From Sphingobium sp. (GTDB lineage: Bacteria; Pseudomonadota; Alphaproteobacteria; Sphingomonadales; Sphingomonadaceae): a stretch of 64,000 nucleotides of DNA. A model generated the notes under the pieces. It worked only from the letters and a program-made list of their open reading frames with translations. It did not search any database and was not told the DNA's origin. Location of the stretch: positions 62,001-126,000 of the forward strand of contig JAGRES010000015.1 of assembly GCA_020446425.1 (NCBI GenBank). Direction: 5' to 3'. Below are positions 45,186-53,772 of the stretch, piece by piece. The position numbers and the translations under genes were made by a program. How positions within the stretch are numbered: position 1 is the stretch's first letter; each line of letters opens with the position of its first letter.

Positions 45186-46999
45186 CCGAAGCCTATAAGA
45201 TAATTGACCATACATACGACACTGTCGTCGTTGGTGCTGGCGGGTCGGGCCTGCGCGCCACGATGGGCAGCGCCGAGGCGGGCCTGCGCACTGCCTGCAT
45301 CACCAAGGTGTTCCCGACGCGCAGCCACACGGTCGCGGCGCAGGGCGGTATCGCGGCGTCGCTGTGCAACAACACGCCGGATCACTGGACCTGGCATATG
45401 TACGACACCGTCAAAGGGTCGGACTGGCTGGGCGATCAGGATGCAATCGAATATATGGTGCGCGAAGCTCCGGCTGCGGTGTATGAGCTGGAACATGCCG
45501 GCGTGCCGTTCAGCCGCAATGCCGATGGCACCATTTATCAGCGCCCGTTTGGCGGTCATATGCAGAATATGGGCGAAGGCCCGCCGGTGCAGCGCACCTG
45601 CGCCGCGGCTGACCGTACCGGCCACGCGATGCTGCACGCGCTCTATCAGCAGAGCCTGAAATATGCGGCGGATTTCTATATCGAATATTTTGCCGTCGAC
45701 CTGATCATGGAAACCGGCGCGGACGGTGTGCCGGAATGCCGCGGCGTGATTGCAATCTGCATGGAAGATGGCAGCGTCCACCGTTTCCGCTCTCAGTCGG
45801 TTGTTCTGGCAACCGGCGGTTATGGCCGCGCATACTTCTCCGCTACCTCGGCGCATACCTGTACCGGCGATGGCGGCGGCATGGTGCTGCGCGCGGGGCT
45901 TCCGCTGCAGGATCTGGAGTTCGTTCAGTTCCACCCGACCGGCATTTACGGCGCGGGCGTGCTCATTACCGAGGGTGCACGTGGCGAGGGCGGCTACCTC
46001 ACCAACTCCGAGGGTGAGCGCTTCATGGAGCGTTATGCGCCGTCCGCAAAAGACCTCGCCAGCCGTGACGTTGTGTCACGCTCGATGGCGATGGAAATGC
46101 GTGAAGGCCGCGGCGTTGGGGCGAACGGCGATCACATCTTCCTGCATCTCGACCATATTGACCCCAAGGTGCTCGCCGAGCGCCTGCCGGGCATTACCGA
46201 GAGCGGCAAGATCTTCGCGGGCGTTGATCTGACACGTCAGCCTCTGCCGGTCACACCGACCGTCCATTATAATATGGGCGGCATTCCCTGTAACTATCAT
46301 GGCCAGGTCGTCACCAAGGTCGGCGACGACCCCGAAGTCATCGTCGGTGGCCTTTATGCCGTGGGCGAAGCGGCCTGCGTGTCCGTGCATGGCGCAAACC
46401 GCCTGGGCTCCAACTCGCTGATTGACCTTGTCGTCTTCGGTCGCGCGACCGGCCTGCACCTCAAGGAAACGGTCAAGGCGGGTGCGGCGCAAAAACCACT
46501 GCCGAAGGACAGCGCGGACCTCGCGCTGGGCCGCATCGACCATTACCGCAACGCCAAGGGCGGTTCCTCGACGGCGGAAATCCGCCTCGATATGCAGCAC
46601 ACGATGCAGAAGCACGCCGCCGTGTTCCGCGACAGCGCGCTGCTGTCCGAGGGTGTCGAACGTATGGCCAAGGTCAACAAGCGGCTTGAGGATGTGGAGA
46701 TTTCGGATCGCAGCATGATCTGGAACACCGACCTCATCGAGACGCTGGAGCTCGACAACCTGATGAGCCAGGCGGTCTGCACGATGGTGAGCGCCGAAGC
46801 GCGCAAGGAATCGCGCGGCGCGCACGCGCATGAGGACTTCCCGAACCGCGATGACGCCAACTGGATGAAGCACACGGCCAGCTGGTTCGACGGCTGGGGC
46901 GGAAAGGGCGGCAAAGTCACCCTCGATTACCGCCCGGTGCACGATTATACGCTCACCGACGAGGTGGAGTATATCAAGCCGAAGGCGCGGGTATATTGA
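45182..46999 (+). CDS. sdhA: Succinate dehydrogenase flavoprotein subunit
   Basis: Oxidises succinate to fumarate with covalent FAD. The 605 residues contain the FAD-binding [20 protein letters not shown], the flavinylation His in [13 protein letters not shown], and the active-site segments [10 protein letters not shown] and [19 protein letters not shown]. It is complete. sdhB normally follows; here a SLATT-like gene overlaps its stop (TGATG) and no sdhB lies downstream in the window. Confidence 0.96.
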   Translation: MTEAYKIIDHTYDTVVVGAGGSGLRATMGSAEAGLRTACITKVFPTRSHTVAAQGGIAASLCNNTPDHWTWHMYDTVKGSDWLGDQDAIEYMVREAPAAVYELEHAGVPFSRNADGTIYQRPFGGHMQNMGEGPPVQRTCAAADRTGHAMLHALYQQSLKYAADFYIEYFAVDLIMETGADGVPECRGVIAICMEDGSVHRFRSQSVVLATGGYGRAYFSATSAHTCTGDGGGMVLRAGLPLQDLEFVQFHPTGIYGAGVLITEGARGEGGYLTNSEGERFMERYAPSAKDLASRDVVSRSMAMEMREGRGVGANGDHIFLHLDHIDPKVLAERLPGITESGKIFAGVDLTRQPLPVTPTVHYNMGGIPCNYHGQVVTKVGDDPEVIVGGLYAVGEAACVSVHGANRLGSNSLIDLVVFGRATGLHLKETVKAGAAQKPLPKDSADLALGRIDHYRNAKGGSSTAEIRLDMQHTMQKHAAVFRDSALLSEGVERMAKVNKRLEDVEISDRSMIWNTDLIETLELDNLMSQAVCTMVSAEARKESRGAHAHEDFPNRDDANWMKHTASWFDGWGGKGGKVTLDYRPVHDYTLTDEVEYIKPKARVY

Positions 47000-47616
47000 T
47001 GGATATGGATCCCGGAGAAAAATTGCTCTGGGATATGAAAGTGACTGCTGGCTGCAGATTTATCGCATCTGCCCGGCTATTAGAGAAAGATAAAGCGGCT
47101 AACATTTCTATCGCTATTTACTCTTCGATTGTCGTGTCTACATCTCTTATTGCTCTTGTATTTGATCTTGGGCCAATATTTTCTAAGGTTGTAGCTGTTG
47201 GCGCGCTTGTTGCTTCGATCATTATTTTAGTTTTATCGATGAAGTTGTTTGCGGATAGGCATGCTGTCGAAGCTGAGCAAATGCACCGGTGTGCGCTTGA
47301 GATAAATGAATTACGAAGAAATTTTGAAGCGCGAGGTTTTGAAAAACCTGCCATGATTGCGCGAGCGGTAGAGAGTTATAACTCTATATTGCAGAAGTAT
47401 AGTATCAATCACTCTGAAGCTGATTTTAGAAAGTACAAACTATCTCATAGATGGGAGTTCGAAGACCTTCGTGATCTGGATGAAAAATCAGCCAAGCGGC
47501 GTAAGAATTTCGAATCGATTACATCCAATCTTATAGATAAACTCGCTCTTGGTTTTGGTGCTGCGGGTTTGGCGGCGGCTATATCGGGCTTAATTAGCTC
47601 ATTGATAGGATTGTAG
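46999..47616 (+). CDS. SLATT-type two-helix membrane protein
   Basis: 205 residues: two adjacent membrane helices (about 36-55 and 62-81), then a long helical cytoplasmic part (HAVEAEQMHRCALEINELRRNFEARG; AKRRKNFESITSN) and a final hydrophobic stretch (LALGFGAAGLAAAISGLISSLIGL). This layout is that of SLATT domains, predicted pore-forming effectors of conflict systems often paired with nucleotide-signal synthases or reverse transcriptases. The gene is visibly AT-richer than its neighbours, with different codon use, suggesting transfer. It overlaps the sdhA stop (TGATG). No partner enzyme is seen beside it. Confidence 0.65.
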   Translation: MDMDPGEKLLWDMKVTAGCRFIASARLLEKDKAANISIAIYSSIVVSTSLIALVFDLGPIFSKVVAVGALVASIIILVLSMKLFADRHAVEAEQMHRCALEINELRRNFEARGFEKPAMIARAVESYNSILQKYSINHSEADFRKYKLSHRWEFEDLRDLDEKSAKRRKNFESITSNLIDKLALGFGAAGLAAAISGLISSLIGL

Positions 47617-47617
47617 C

Positions 47618-47652
47618 TCACAAATTCATTTTCTCTCTTATTCTATTTGTGA
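47618..47652. terminator. Inverted repeat after the SLATT gene
   Basis: TCACAAAT (47618-47625) and ATTTGTGA (47645-47652), perfect eight-base arms around a pyrimidine-rich loop. It lies just past the SLATT stop; the AT-rich stem is a weak terminator candidate or an operator for ppc. Confidence 0.4.
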
Positions 47653-47706
47653 CGCCCAATAGTTGCCCTTGACCTTATCTTTGCCGCAGTGCAGCATAGC
47701 ACCATT

Positions 47707-50415
47707 ATGGCGACGACAGCTGCACCTGACTCGAAGCCCGAGGCAACCATCTCTCAGAACCCGGATATTCGTTATCTCGGGCGGTTGCTGGGCAATGTAA
47801 TCCGCGCATATGGCGGCGATAAACTCTATCGCCAGACCGAATATATCCGCTCGGCCTCGGTTGATCGCGCGCGGGGCGTGGAGGGCGCGCATCTTGCCGA
47901 TACAGGCCTGGAGGCGCTGAGCCTTGAGGACACGCTCTCTTTCGTGCGCGGATTCATGCTGTTCTCGATGCTCGCCAATCTGGCCGAAGACCGCCAGAGC
48001 ATGGGCGCGGACGACGACGCGACTTTCGCTGCGGCGGTCGCTGAGCTTGAAAAGCATGGCATCAGCCATGATGCTGTCGCGCAGATGCTCGAAGGTGCGC
48101 TGATTGCGCCAGTGCTGACCGCGCACCCGACCGAAGTGCGCCGTAAGTCGATGATCGACCACAAGAATCGCGTGGCCGACCTGATGCGGGTCCGGGATGC
48201 GGGACGCGCTGAAACGGGCGAAGGTGAATCCATTGACGAGGCGATCACGCGGCAAATCGCACTGTTGTGGCAGACCCGGCCCCTGCGGCGCGAACGCCTC
48301 TATGTGCAGGACGAGATCGACAACGTCCTGACCTATTTCCGCGATGTGTTCCTGCCGGTCCTGCCTGCGCTCTATGCACGGTGGGAACGGGTGCTGGGCC
48401 ATCGCCCGCCCAGCTTTCTGCGCGTAGGCAACTGGATCGGCGGCGACCGCGACGGCAATCCCTATGTGCAGGCCGAACAGCTCAGTTCCTTCATGGCGCG
48501 GGGCAGCGCCGTGGCACTGCGCTATTATATGGATGGCATTCACGGTCTGGGTGCGGAGCTCTCCATCTCGACCGAGCTGGCGGATGTGTCGGCCGACGTG
48601 CTGGCGCTGGCTGACGCCAGCGGGGACACATCGCCCGCGCGTGGTGACGAGCCCTATCGTCGCGCATTATCCGGCATATATGCGCGTCTCTCGGCGACCT
48701 ACGAGCGGCTTGCCGGTGAACCGTCGCCGCGCCCGTCGCGGCTGCCGGGCGAGCCTTATGAGACCACGGCGGACTTGCGCGCCGATCTGGTGACGATAGC
48801 GCAAGGTCTGGCAACCGGCGGCGAGGGCGCGCTTGCGACCGGAGGAGCGCTGGGGCGTCTTATTCGCGCTGTCGATACGTTCGGCTTCCATCTCGCAACG
48901 ATTGATATGCGCCAGAACAGCGCCGTGCATGAGCGCGTTGTTGCCGAGCTGCTGAGGGAGGCGGGCGTCGAGGCGGATTATGGCGCTCTCGATGAATATG
49001 CGCGCGTGGCGCTGCTGCGGAAGGAGCTGTCCACCAATCGCCCGCTGGTATCGCGTTTCTCTCAACATAGCGAGGAAACGGCGACGGAGCTTGGTATATT
49101 GGAAGCCGCAGCGCAGGCCCATCGGGATTATGGCGCGGCATCCATCAACCAATATATCATCAGCATGACACAGACCGTGTCGGACCTGTTGGAGGTCGCG
49201 GTACTGCTCAAGGAGGTTGGGCTGTGGCGGGTGAACGATGCGGGAGAGCCGCCCTTCTGCCCTATCATGCCAGTACCGTTGTTCGAGACCATCGGAGACC
49301 TTGAGGCCGCGCCCGGCGTGATGGGAGCCTATTTCGCACTGCCGGAAATCGGAGCGATGACGCGCGCACGCGGGCATCAGGAAGTGATGATCGGCTATAG
49401 CGACAGCAACAAGGACGGCGGCTATCTGACCTCGACCTGGGGGCTGTATCAGGCCAGCGAGGCGCTCGCGCCGGTCTTCGCGGCTGCGGGCGTCAATATG
49501 CAGCTCTTCCATGGCCGTGGCGGTGCCGTGGGCCGTGGCGGCGGTTCGGCCTTCGCCGCGATCCGCGCACAACCGTCGGTTTCAGTGCAGGGGCGCATCC
49601 GCATTACCGAGCAGGGCGAGGTGATCGCTGCCAAATTCGGTACGCCCGATGTCGCGGCAGCCAATCTGGAAGCGATGACGGCCGCCACCCTGCTGGCCAC
49701 ATTGGAACCGCAGGTGCTGAGCGCTCAGGATACGGCGCGTTTCGCCGCGGCGATGGAACAGCTCTCCAACAGCGCTTTCGCAGCCTATCGCGGCCTGGTG
49801 TACGAGACGTCTGGCTTCAAGACCTTCTTCCGGCAGCTGACGCCGATACAGGAAATCGCAGGCCTCAAGATCGGCTCGCGCCCGGCCAGCCGCAAGAAGA
49901 GCGACGCCATCGAGGATCTGCGCGCTATTCCGTGGGTGTTCAGCTGGTCACAGGCGCGGGTGATGCTGCCGGGCTGGTACGGCGTCGGTCATGCGCTTTC
50001 CGGATTCAAGGACAAGGAACTGCTGGCGGATATGGCGCGCGTCTGGCCATTCCTGCAGTCTGCGCTCGCCAATATGGAAATGGTGCTCGCCAAGTCCGAT
50101 CTCGACATCGCCGAGCGCTATCTGCCGCTGGTCGAGGACCAGAAAGCTGCTGCCAATATTTTCAGCCGCATCCGCGACGGGTGGGCACAGGCGCATGACG
50201 GGTTGCTCAGTGCGACCGGCCAGTCGCACCTGTTGGAACACAACCCGGCGCTCGACCGCTCAATCCGCCTGCGCCTGCCCTATATCGAGCCGCTAAACCT
50301 GCTTCAGGTCGAGCTGTTGAAACGGCACCGGGCGGGCGAAGACGACCCCAAGATCAAGGAGGGGATCGAGCTGTCGATCAATGCGATCGCGACTGCGCTG
50401 CGTAACAGCGGATAG
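47707..50415 (+). CDS. ppc: Phosphoenolpyruvate carboxylase
   Basis: Carboxylates PEP to oxaloacetate, refilling the TCA cycle. The 902 residues include the catalytic His motif VLTAHPTEVRRKSM near residue 140, GNWIGGDRDGNPYV, and the glycine-rich FHGRGGAVGRGGGSAFAAI near 605, with the VMIGYSDSNKDGGYLTS motif before it. The C-terminal RNSG end is as in bacterial enzymes. ATG 47707 lacks a clear ribosome site; GTG 47689 is an alternative. It is monocistronic. Confidence 0.95.
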   Translation: MATTAAPDSKPEATISQNPDIRYLGRLLGNVIRAYGGDKLYRQTEYIRSASVDRARGVEGAHLADTGLEALSLEDTLSFVRGFMLFSMLANLAEDRQSMGADDDATFAAAVAELEKHGISHDAVAQMLEGALIAPVLTAHPTEVRRKSMIDHKNRVADLMRVRDAGRAETGEGESIDEAITRQIALLWQTRPLRRERLYVQDEIDNVLTYFRDVFLPVLPALYARWERVLGHRPPSFLRVGNWIGGDRDGNPYVQAEQLSSFMARGSAVALRYYMDGIHGLGAELSISTELADVSADVLALADASGDTSPARGDEPYRRALSGIYARLSATYERLAGEPSPRPSRLPGEPYETTADLRADLVTIAQGLATGGEGALATGGALGRLIRAVDTFGFHLATIDMRQNSAVHERVVAELLREAGVEADYGALDEYARVALLRKELSTNRPLVSRFSQHSEETATELGILEAAAQAHRDYGAASINQYIISMTQTVSDLLEVAVLLKEVGLWRVNDAGEPPFCPIMPVPLFETIGDLEAAPGVMGAYFALPEIGAMTRARGHQEVMIGYSDSNKDGGYLTSTWGLYQASEALAPVFAAAGVNMQLFHGRGGAVGRGGGSAFAAIRAQPSVSVQGRIRITEQGEVIAAKFGTPDVAAANLEAMTAATLLATLEPQVLSAQDTARFAAAMEQLSNSAFAAYRGLVYETSGFKTFFRQLTPIQEIAGLKIGSRPASRKKSDAIEDLRAIPWVFSWSQARVMLPGWYGVGHALSGFKDKELLADMARVWPFLQSALANMEMVLAKSDLDIAERYLPLVEDQKAAANIFSRIRDGWAQAHDGLLSATGQSHLLEHNPALDRSIRLRLPYIEPLNLLQVELLKRHRAGEDDPKIKEGIELSINAIATALRNSG

Positions 50416-50444
50416 AAAAAGGGAGCCGGAAACCGACTCCCCAT
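50416..50444 (-). terminator. Terminator between ppc and the outer-membrane protein gene
   Basis: GGGAGCCGG (50421-50429) pairs with CCGACTCCC (50433-50441) with one mismatch around AAA. The A-run on the left becomes a T-run on the minus strand, so it mainly ends the minus-strand OMP transcript. Confidence 0.75.
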
Positions 50445-50464
50445 CTCATACATATATGGCGGTA

Positions 50465-51022
50465 TCAATATTTGACGACCACGCCCGCCATGGGGCGAAG
50501 CGAGTGGAAATGGCCGCGCGTGTCGACCTGCGCTCGAAAGCGGATATTGCTTCGGTCCGCGCTCATGCCCATATCTGCGGCAGATAGCTCGACGCCTGCG
50601 CCATAGGATACGCCGTCATAATCCTTGCTGTTCGGACCCAGCGCGTCAAAGTTGGTCCACTGATAGCCGACCTTGCCGAAAAACATGCTGTCCTTGCCGA
50701 GCTTGATACCCGCGCGTCCAGCGATGCCATATTCCCAGTCGATATCGCCTTCAATGCCTTTGGCGACATTACCTTCCGCACCAACGACGAAGCGGCCCAG
50801 ATTATAATTCACGCCTGCAACACCCTCGACCATCGTGCCGGAATAGTCGCCGGGGATGCCGTCGGGTAGAGCTTCCGTGTCAGGATCGTCGAAGTCATTA
50901 TATCCTCCCATGATGCCAACATAGGGCTCTAACCGGCTTTCGGTTGCGCCATCCTCCTGCGCGTGGGCAGTAAAGGGAACCACAAGTGTTCCTGCAGCGG
51001 CAAGCAGTACCAGCTTTTTCAT
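50465..51022 (-). CDS. Small outer-membrane beta-barrel protein
   Basis: A 185-residue exported protein. A signal peptide (KKLVLLAAAGTLVVPFTAHA-QED) is followed by alternating beta strands (YVGIMGGYNDFDD; FVVGAEGNVAKGIEGDIDWEYGIAGRAGIKLG; MFFGKVGYQWTNFD) and a terminal aromatic (VVVKY), as in eight-strand OmpA/opacity-type barrels. ATG 51022 follows GAGGTC; an upstream frame start at 51073 is rejected because the signal peptide begins here. Its leader contains a nested inverted repeat. The function is unknown. Confidence 0.78.
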   Translation of the reverse strand: MKKLVLLAAAGTLVVPFTAHAQEDGATESRLEPYVGIMGGYNDFDDPDTEALPDGIPGDYSGTMVEGVAGVNYNLGRFVVGAEGNVAKGIEGDIDWEYGIAGRAGIKLGKDSMFFGKVGYQWTNFDALGPNSKDYDGVSYGAGVELSAADMGMSADRSNIRFRAQVDTRGHFHSLRPMAGVVVKY

Positions 51023-51030
51023 GATTTTGA

Positions 51031-51102
51031 CCTCATAATATAAAACAATAATAACACAATCTATCGAAATCAAAATCGATAGAGTCGGTATAAATTATGA
51101 GG
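51031..51102 (-). repeat. Nested inverted repeats in the OMP gene leader
   Basis: Outer arms CCTCATAAT (51031-51039) and ATTATGAGG (51094-51102); inner arms CTATCGA (51061-51067) and TCGATAG (51076-51082). Together they could form a cloverless two-tier hairpin in the 5' untranslated RNA of the minus-strand OMP gene, with the outer left arm close to its ribosome site (about eight bases before the ATG). Confidence 0.5.
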
Positions 51103-51374
51103 GTTGTTGTTGGTTCCGGATTTATTTCAATTAACCAATTCGAAGAATATTATGATGTTTTGGAGCAACAGTTTCTGAATTTAAGATTAATACTCAGTTT
51201 AATGTCAGGCGAATGAATTTTTGGTTCCATTAATATTTTCCACTTGTCGCGGATAATATTAGCCCTGCCGCATTGGCACGGGCCTTGATCTGGGAAGTAG
51301 GCCGTCGTGACTCTAGCTTTTGGCGTTAAAGCGAGGCACAAGGGGCCGCCTATCGGACAAGGGGAGAAAGCCGC
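51103..51374 (+). other. AT-rich leader of the dicarboxylate symporter gene
   Basis: A non-coding, AT-rich stretch between the divergent OMP and symporter genes (the whole gap is 352 bases). It contains a sigma-54-like element at 51274-51289 and a near-miss NifA site (TGT-N9-ACA near 51153). No open frame of note is present. Confidence 0.5.
51274..51289 (+). promoter_or_regulatory. Sigma-54-like promoter before the symporter gene
   Basis: TGGCAC (51274-51279), five bases, then TTGAT (51285-51289). The -24 half is ideal; the -12 half has GA instead of GC. It lies 85 bases before the symporter ATG. dctA genes of rhizobia are sigma-54 dependent, which fits. Confidence 0.5.
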
Positions 51375-52676
51375 ATGAGTGCCGGAACGCAAGACGAAGC
51401 ACGAGAGCATCGGCTGCACTACTGGATGTTCGGTGGTTTCCTTGCGGGACTGATATTGGGCCTGGTGGTGTACAGTTTCTCGGGCGGTGCACCTTGGGTC
51501 GGTTGGGTGACATCGAATGTTACCGGCCCGATTGGCCAGATATTTCTTCGCTTGCTCTTCATGCTGGTCATACCGCTGCTCGTGTCGGCGCTGGTGGTTG
51601 GCGTGGCGGAAATGGGCGAGATACGCGCGCTCAAATCAGTCGGTGTGCGTACGCTTATCTATACGATCATCGTATCCTCAATCTCCGTCGCGCTCAGCCT
51701 TGCCGTGGTCAATCTGCTGAAGCCCGGCGCGGGAGTGGATCCAGATGCGGCGCGGGCGTTGCTCGAGACATCCGGCGCAGGGGCCAAGGCGATTGTCGAC
51801 AGGGCGGGAGAGGCCAAGACCGGCGTCGATGCCATCGTTAACATCGTGCCGTCCAACTTCATTCAGGCGATGAGCGAGAACGACATATTGGCCGTCATGT
51901 TCTTCGCGCTGATGTTCGGCATCGGCTTTTTGCTGACCGATCCCGGCAGAACGCAGGTCCTGCGTAACGGCATAGAAGGCGTGTTCGAAATATCCATGAA
52001 GCTGATCGGTGTGGTCATTCGCATGGCTCCGTTGGCGATCTTCTGCTTTATGTTCAATCTTGCCGCGCAATTCGGCTGGGATCTGATCATCCGCCTGTCC
52101 GCCTATGTAGGTGTTGTGCTTCTTGCGCTCGCGCTGCAGATGTTCGGCGTGTTCCCGGCGCTTCTGGCGGTGCTGGGCAAGAAAAATCCGGTGGCGTTCT
52201 TCCGCGAGACGCAGGAAGCCAGCGTCATGGCCTTCGCGACGGCATCGTCCAATGCGACGCTGCCCACCGCGCTGCGTGTCGCCGACCAGAGGCTCAAGCT
52301 GCCCAAGCCGATCGCGCGCTTCGTGCTGACTATCGGCGCGACTGCCAATCAGAATGGCACGGCGATGTTCGAAGGCGTGACGGTAATCTTCCTCGCCCAG
52401 TTTTTTGGCGTGGACCTGACGCTCGGGCAGCAGGTCACGGTGATGCTGATCTGCATATTGGGCGGGATTGGTACGGCGGGCGTGCCGGCCGGGTCGCTGC
52501 CGGTTATTGCGCTTATTCTGGGTACCATCGGTGTTCCGCCGGCGGGCATCGGGCTGGTATTGGGTGTCGACCGGCTGCTCGACATGTGCCGCACGACCCT
52601 CAACGTGGTGGGCGACCTTGTGGCCGCGCAGGTCATCAGCACCCGCACCGACGCGAGTGAATTGCCGCCGGGCTGA
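51375..52676 (+). CDS. Dicarboxylate/amino acid:cation symporter (DAACS family)
   Basis: A 433-residue inner-membrane carrier for C4-dicarboxylates or glutamate/aspartate. Eight or so membrane segments are visible, plus the re-entrant SNATLPTALRV serine-rich loop (near 295), TIGATANQNGTAMFEGVTVIFLAQFFG, and GTAGVPAGSLPVIALIL, all family hallmarks. The start at 51375 follows GGGGAGAAAG. It sits at the edge of the nif island, behind a sigma-54-like promoter; dicarboxylates are the usual fuel for nitrogen fixation in rhizobia. The exact substrate is not resolved. Confidence 0.85.
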   Translation: MSAGTQDEAREHRLHYWMFGGFLAGLILGLVVYSFSGGAPWVGWVTSNVTGPIGQIFLRLLFMLVIPLLVSALVVGVAEMGEIRALKSVGVRTLIYTIIVSSISVALSLAVVNLLKPGAGVDPDAARALLETSGAGAKAIVDRAGEAKTGVDAIVNIVPSNFIQAMSENDILAVMFFALMFGIGFLLTDPGRTQVLRNGIEGVFEISMKLIGVVIRMAPLAIFCFMFNLAAQFGWDLIIRLSAYVGVVLLALALQMFGVFPALLAVLGKKNPVAFFRETQEASVMAFATASSNATLPTALRVADQRLKLPKPIARFVLTIGATANQNGTAMFEGVTVIFLAQFFGVDLTLGQQVTVMLICILGGIGTAGVPAGSLPVIALILGTIGVPPAGIGLVLGVDRLLDMCRTTLNVVGDLVAAQVISTRTDASELPPG

Positions 52677-53039
52677 CTATACCTCTGGCTGCAACAGGCC
52701 GCTCAGCATCTGCCAGTCAGGGCTCTGATCTGCCTGTTCGGCCTGAGCCTGCAGCGCGCGATAATGGGTCAGGACCTCGCGGCCCATGGCCGAAACGGAC
52801 GCGCCGCCGCCTTTCGCGCCGCCTGCGCTGGTTTCTACCAATGGCGCGCGCCAGCACCGGTTCATCACCTCTACCAGCATCCAGCAGCGGCGATAGCTCA
52901 TGCCGAGCGCCCGGCCTGCCGCTGAGATCGAGCCATGCGCGATGATCGCATCCAACAGGTCGGCCTTGCCCGGTCCCATGGCGATGTCGTCGCCACAATA
53001 AATCTGGATCTTGATCTTCAGTAGAGGTGCTCCAGCCAT
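52677..53039 (-). CDS. ModE-type winged-helix regulator (DNA-binding domain only)
   Basis: 120 residues matching the N-terminal domain of the molybdate regulator ModE: KIKIQIYCGDDIAMGPGKADLLDAIIAHGSISAAGRALGMSYRRCWMLVEVMNRCW and GGAKGGGASVSAMGREVLTHYRAL. The C-terminal molybdate-binding (TOBE) part is absent, so metal sensing is not evident. It is convergent with the symporter gene, its stop being the next base. Placement beside nif genes suggests control of molybdenum or nif functions, by inference. Confidence 0.8.
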   Translation of the reverse strand: MAGAPLLKIKIQIYCGDDIAMGPGKADLLDAIIAHGSISAAGRALGMSYRRCWMLVEVMNRCWRAPLVETSAGGAKGGGASVSAMGREVLTHYRALQAQAEQADQSPDWQMLSGLLQPEV

Positions 53040-53057
53040 GGTCAGAGCATAATGCGC

Positions 53058-53531
53058 TTATGCCACTTCGAAAATAGCTTCGACCTCGACCGCGCAATCC
53101 ATCGGCAGTTCGGCCACGCCGACCGTCGAGCGGGCGTGCTTGCCTGCCTCACCGAAAATTTCGACCATCAGGTCGGATGCGCCGTTCATGATCTGCGGAA
53201 TGGCCGCATAGTCGGGTGTCGTATTGATGAACCCGCCGAGGCGTACGCAGCGCACTACCTTGTTGAGATCGCCATCCAATGCGGCCTTGACCTGCGCGAT
53301 GACATTGAGGGCGCAGATACGGGCGGCTTCTCGCCCCATTTCATCTGACACTCCGCCGCCAAGCTTGCCTTTATGGCGTTCGGCCAGCTTGCCGTCTGCG
53401 CCGAAACACACCTGTCCGGCAACGAATATCAGATTGCCTGAGCGAACATAGGGCACATAATTGGCCGCTGGCGCAGGTGCGGGCGGCAGTGCAATGCCAA
53501 GCTCGTTCAGGCGCTGCTCAATGTTGCTCAT
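53058..53531 (-). CDS. RidA/YjgF family protein
   Basis: A 157-residue member of the Rid family, which hydrolyses reactive enamine/imine intermediates. Motifs are SGNLIFVAGQVCFGADGKL, AARICALNVIAQVKAALDGDLNKVVRCVRLGGFINTTPDY, and ARSTVGVAELPMDCAVEVEAIFEV, with the conserved Arg (HARSTVGV). Length and the N-terminal extension (SNIEQRLNELGIALPPAPAP) mark a subfamily other than RidA proper. It follows fixX on the same strand after a 241-base structured gap. Confidence 0.85.
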   Translation of the reverse strand: MSNIEQRLNELGIALPPAPAPAANYVPYVRSGNLIFVAGQVCFGADGKLAERHKGKLGGGVSDEMGREAARICALNVIAQVKAALDGDLNKVVRCVRLGGFINTTPDYAAIPQIMNGASDLMVEIFGEAGKHARSTVGVAELPMDCAVEVEAIFEVA

Positions 53532-53595
53532 GACAGATAGTCTACCTTCAGGAAAATGGGGCCGGGAGCGGCTGTCACAGAGCCTATCTCATGAT

Positions 53596-53651
53596 GGATT
53601 TCCCCGTTCAACAGGGAAAGTACCGGGGAGTATGTATTTTTGGGGAAATCC
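53596..53651 (-). ncRNA. Structured leader between fixX and ridA
   Basis: The perfect 10-base arms GGATTTCCCC (53596-53605) and GGGGAAATCC (53642-53651) enclose a region that holds smaller stems (TTCCC/GGGAA). In the minus-strand transcript this is upstream of ridA by about 65 bases. It could be a regulatory RNA leader or a transcript stabiliser. An overlapping 75-codon frame (53528-53755) is not convincing. The rest of the 241-base gap shows no feature. Confidence 0.4.
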
Positions 53652-53772
53652 TGAGCGAGTGGTAACGCCTGTCGGCCTGACTGCACCTCCAGGCATATTT
53701 CAGCAAAACCCACTGACGGAATGACTGGCGCATAGGGGGTAGCATTAGCCGCCATTGTCGCGGCATTTGTTT

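Noticed and set aside
47685-47693. CGCAGTGCA, one base off the PhaR-like motif, before ppc
   Set aside because: Lacks the flanks and the first base; ppc is not a storage gene.
51152-51167. TGT...ACA before the symporter as a NifA site
   Set aside because: The spacer is nine bases, not ten, so it does not meet the motif.
53528-53755. A 75-codon minus-strand frame whose stop overlaps the ridA start (ATGA)
   Set aside because: The overlap is suggestive, but there is no clear ribosome site or recognisable family, and the region contains a strong hairpin; treated as leader.
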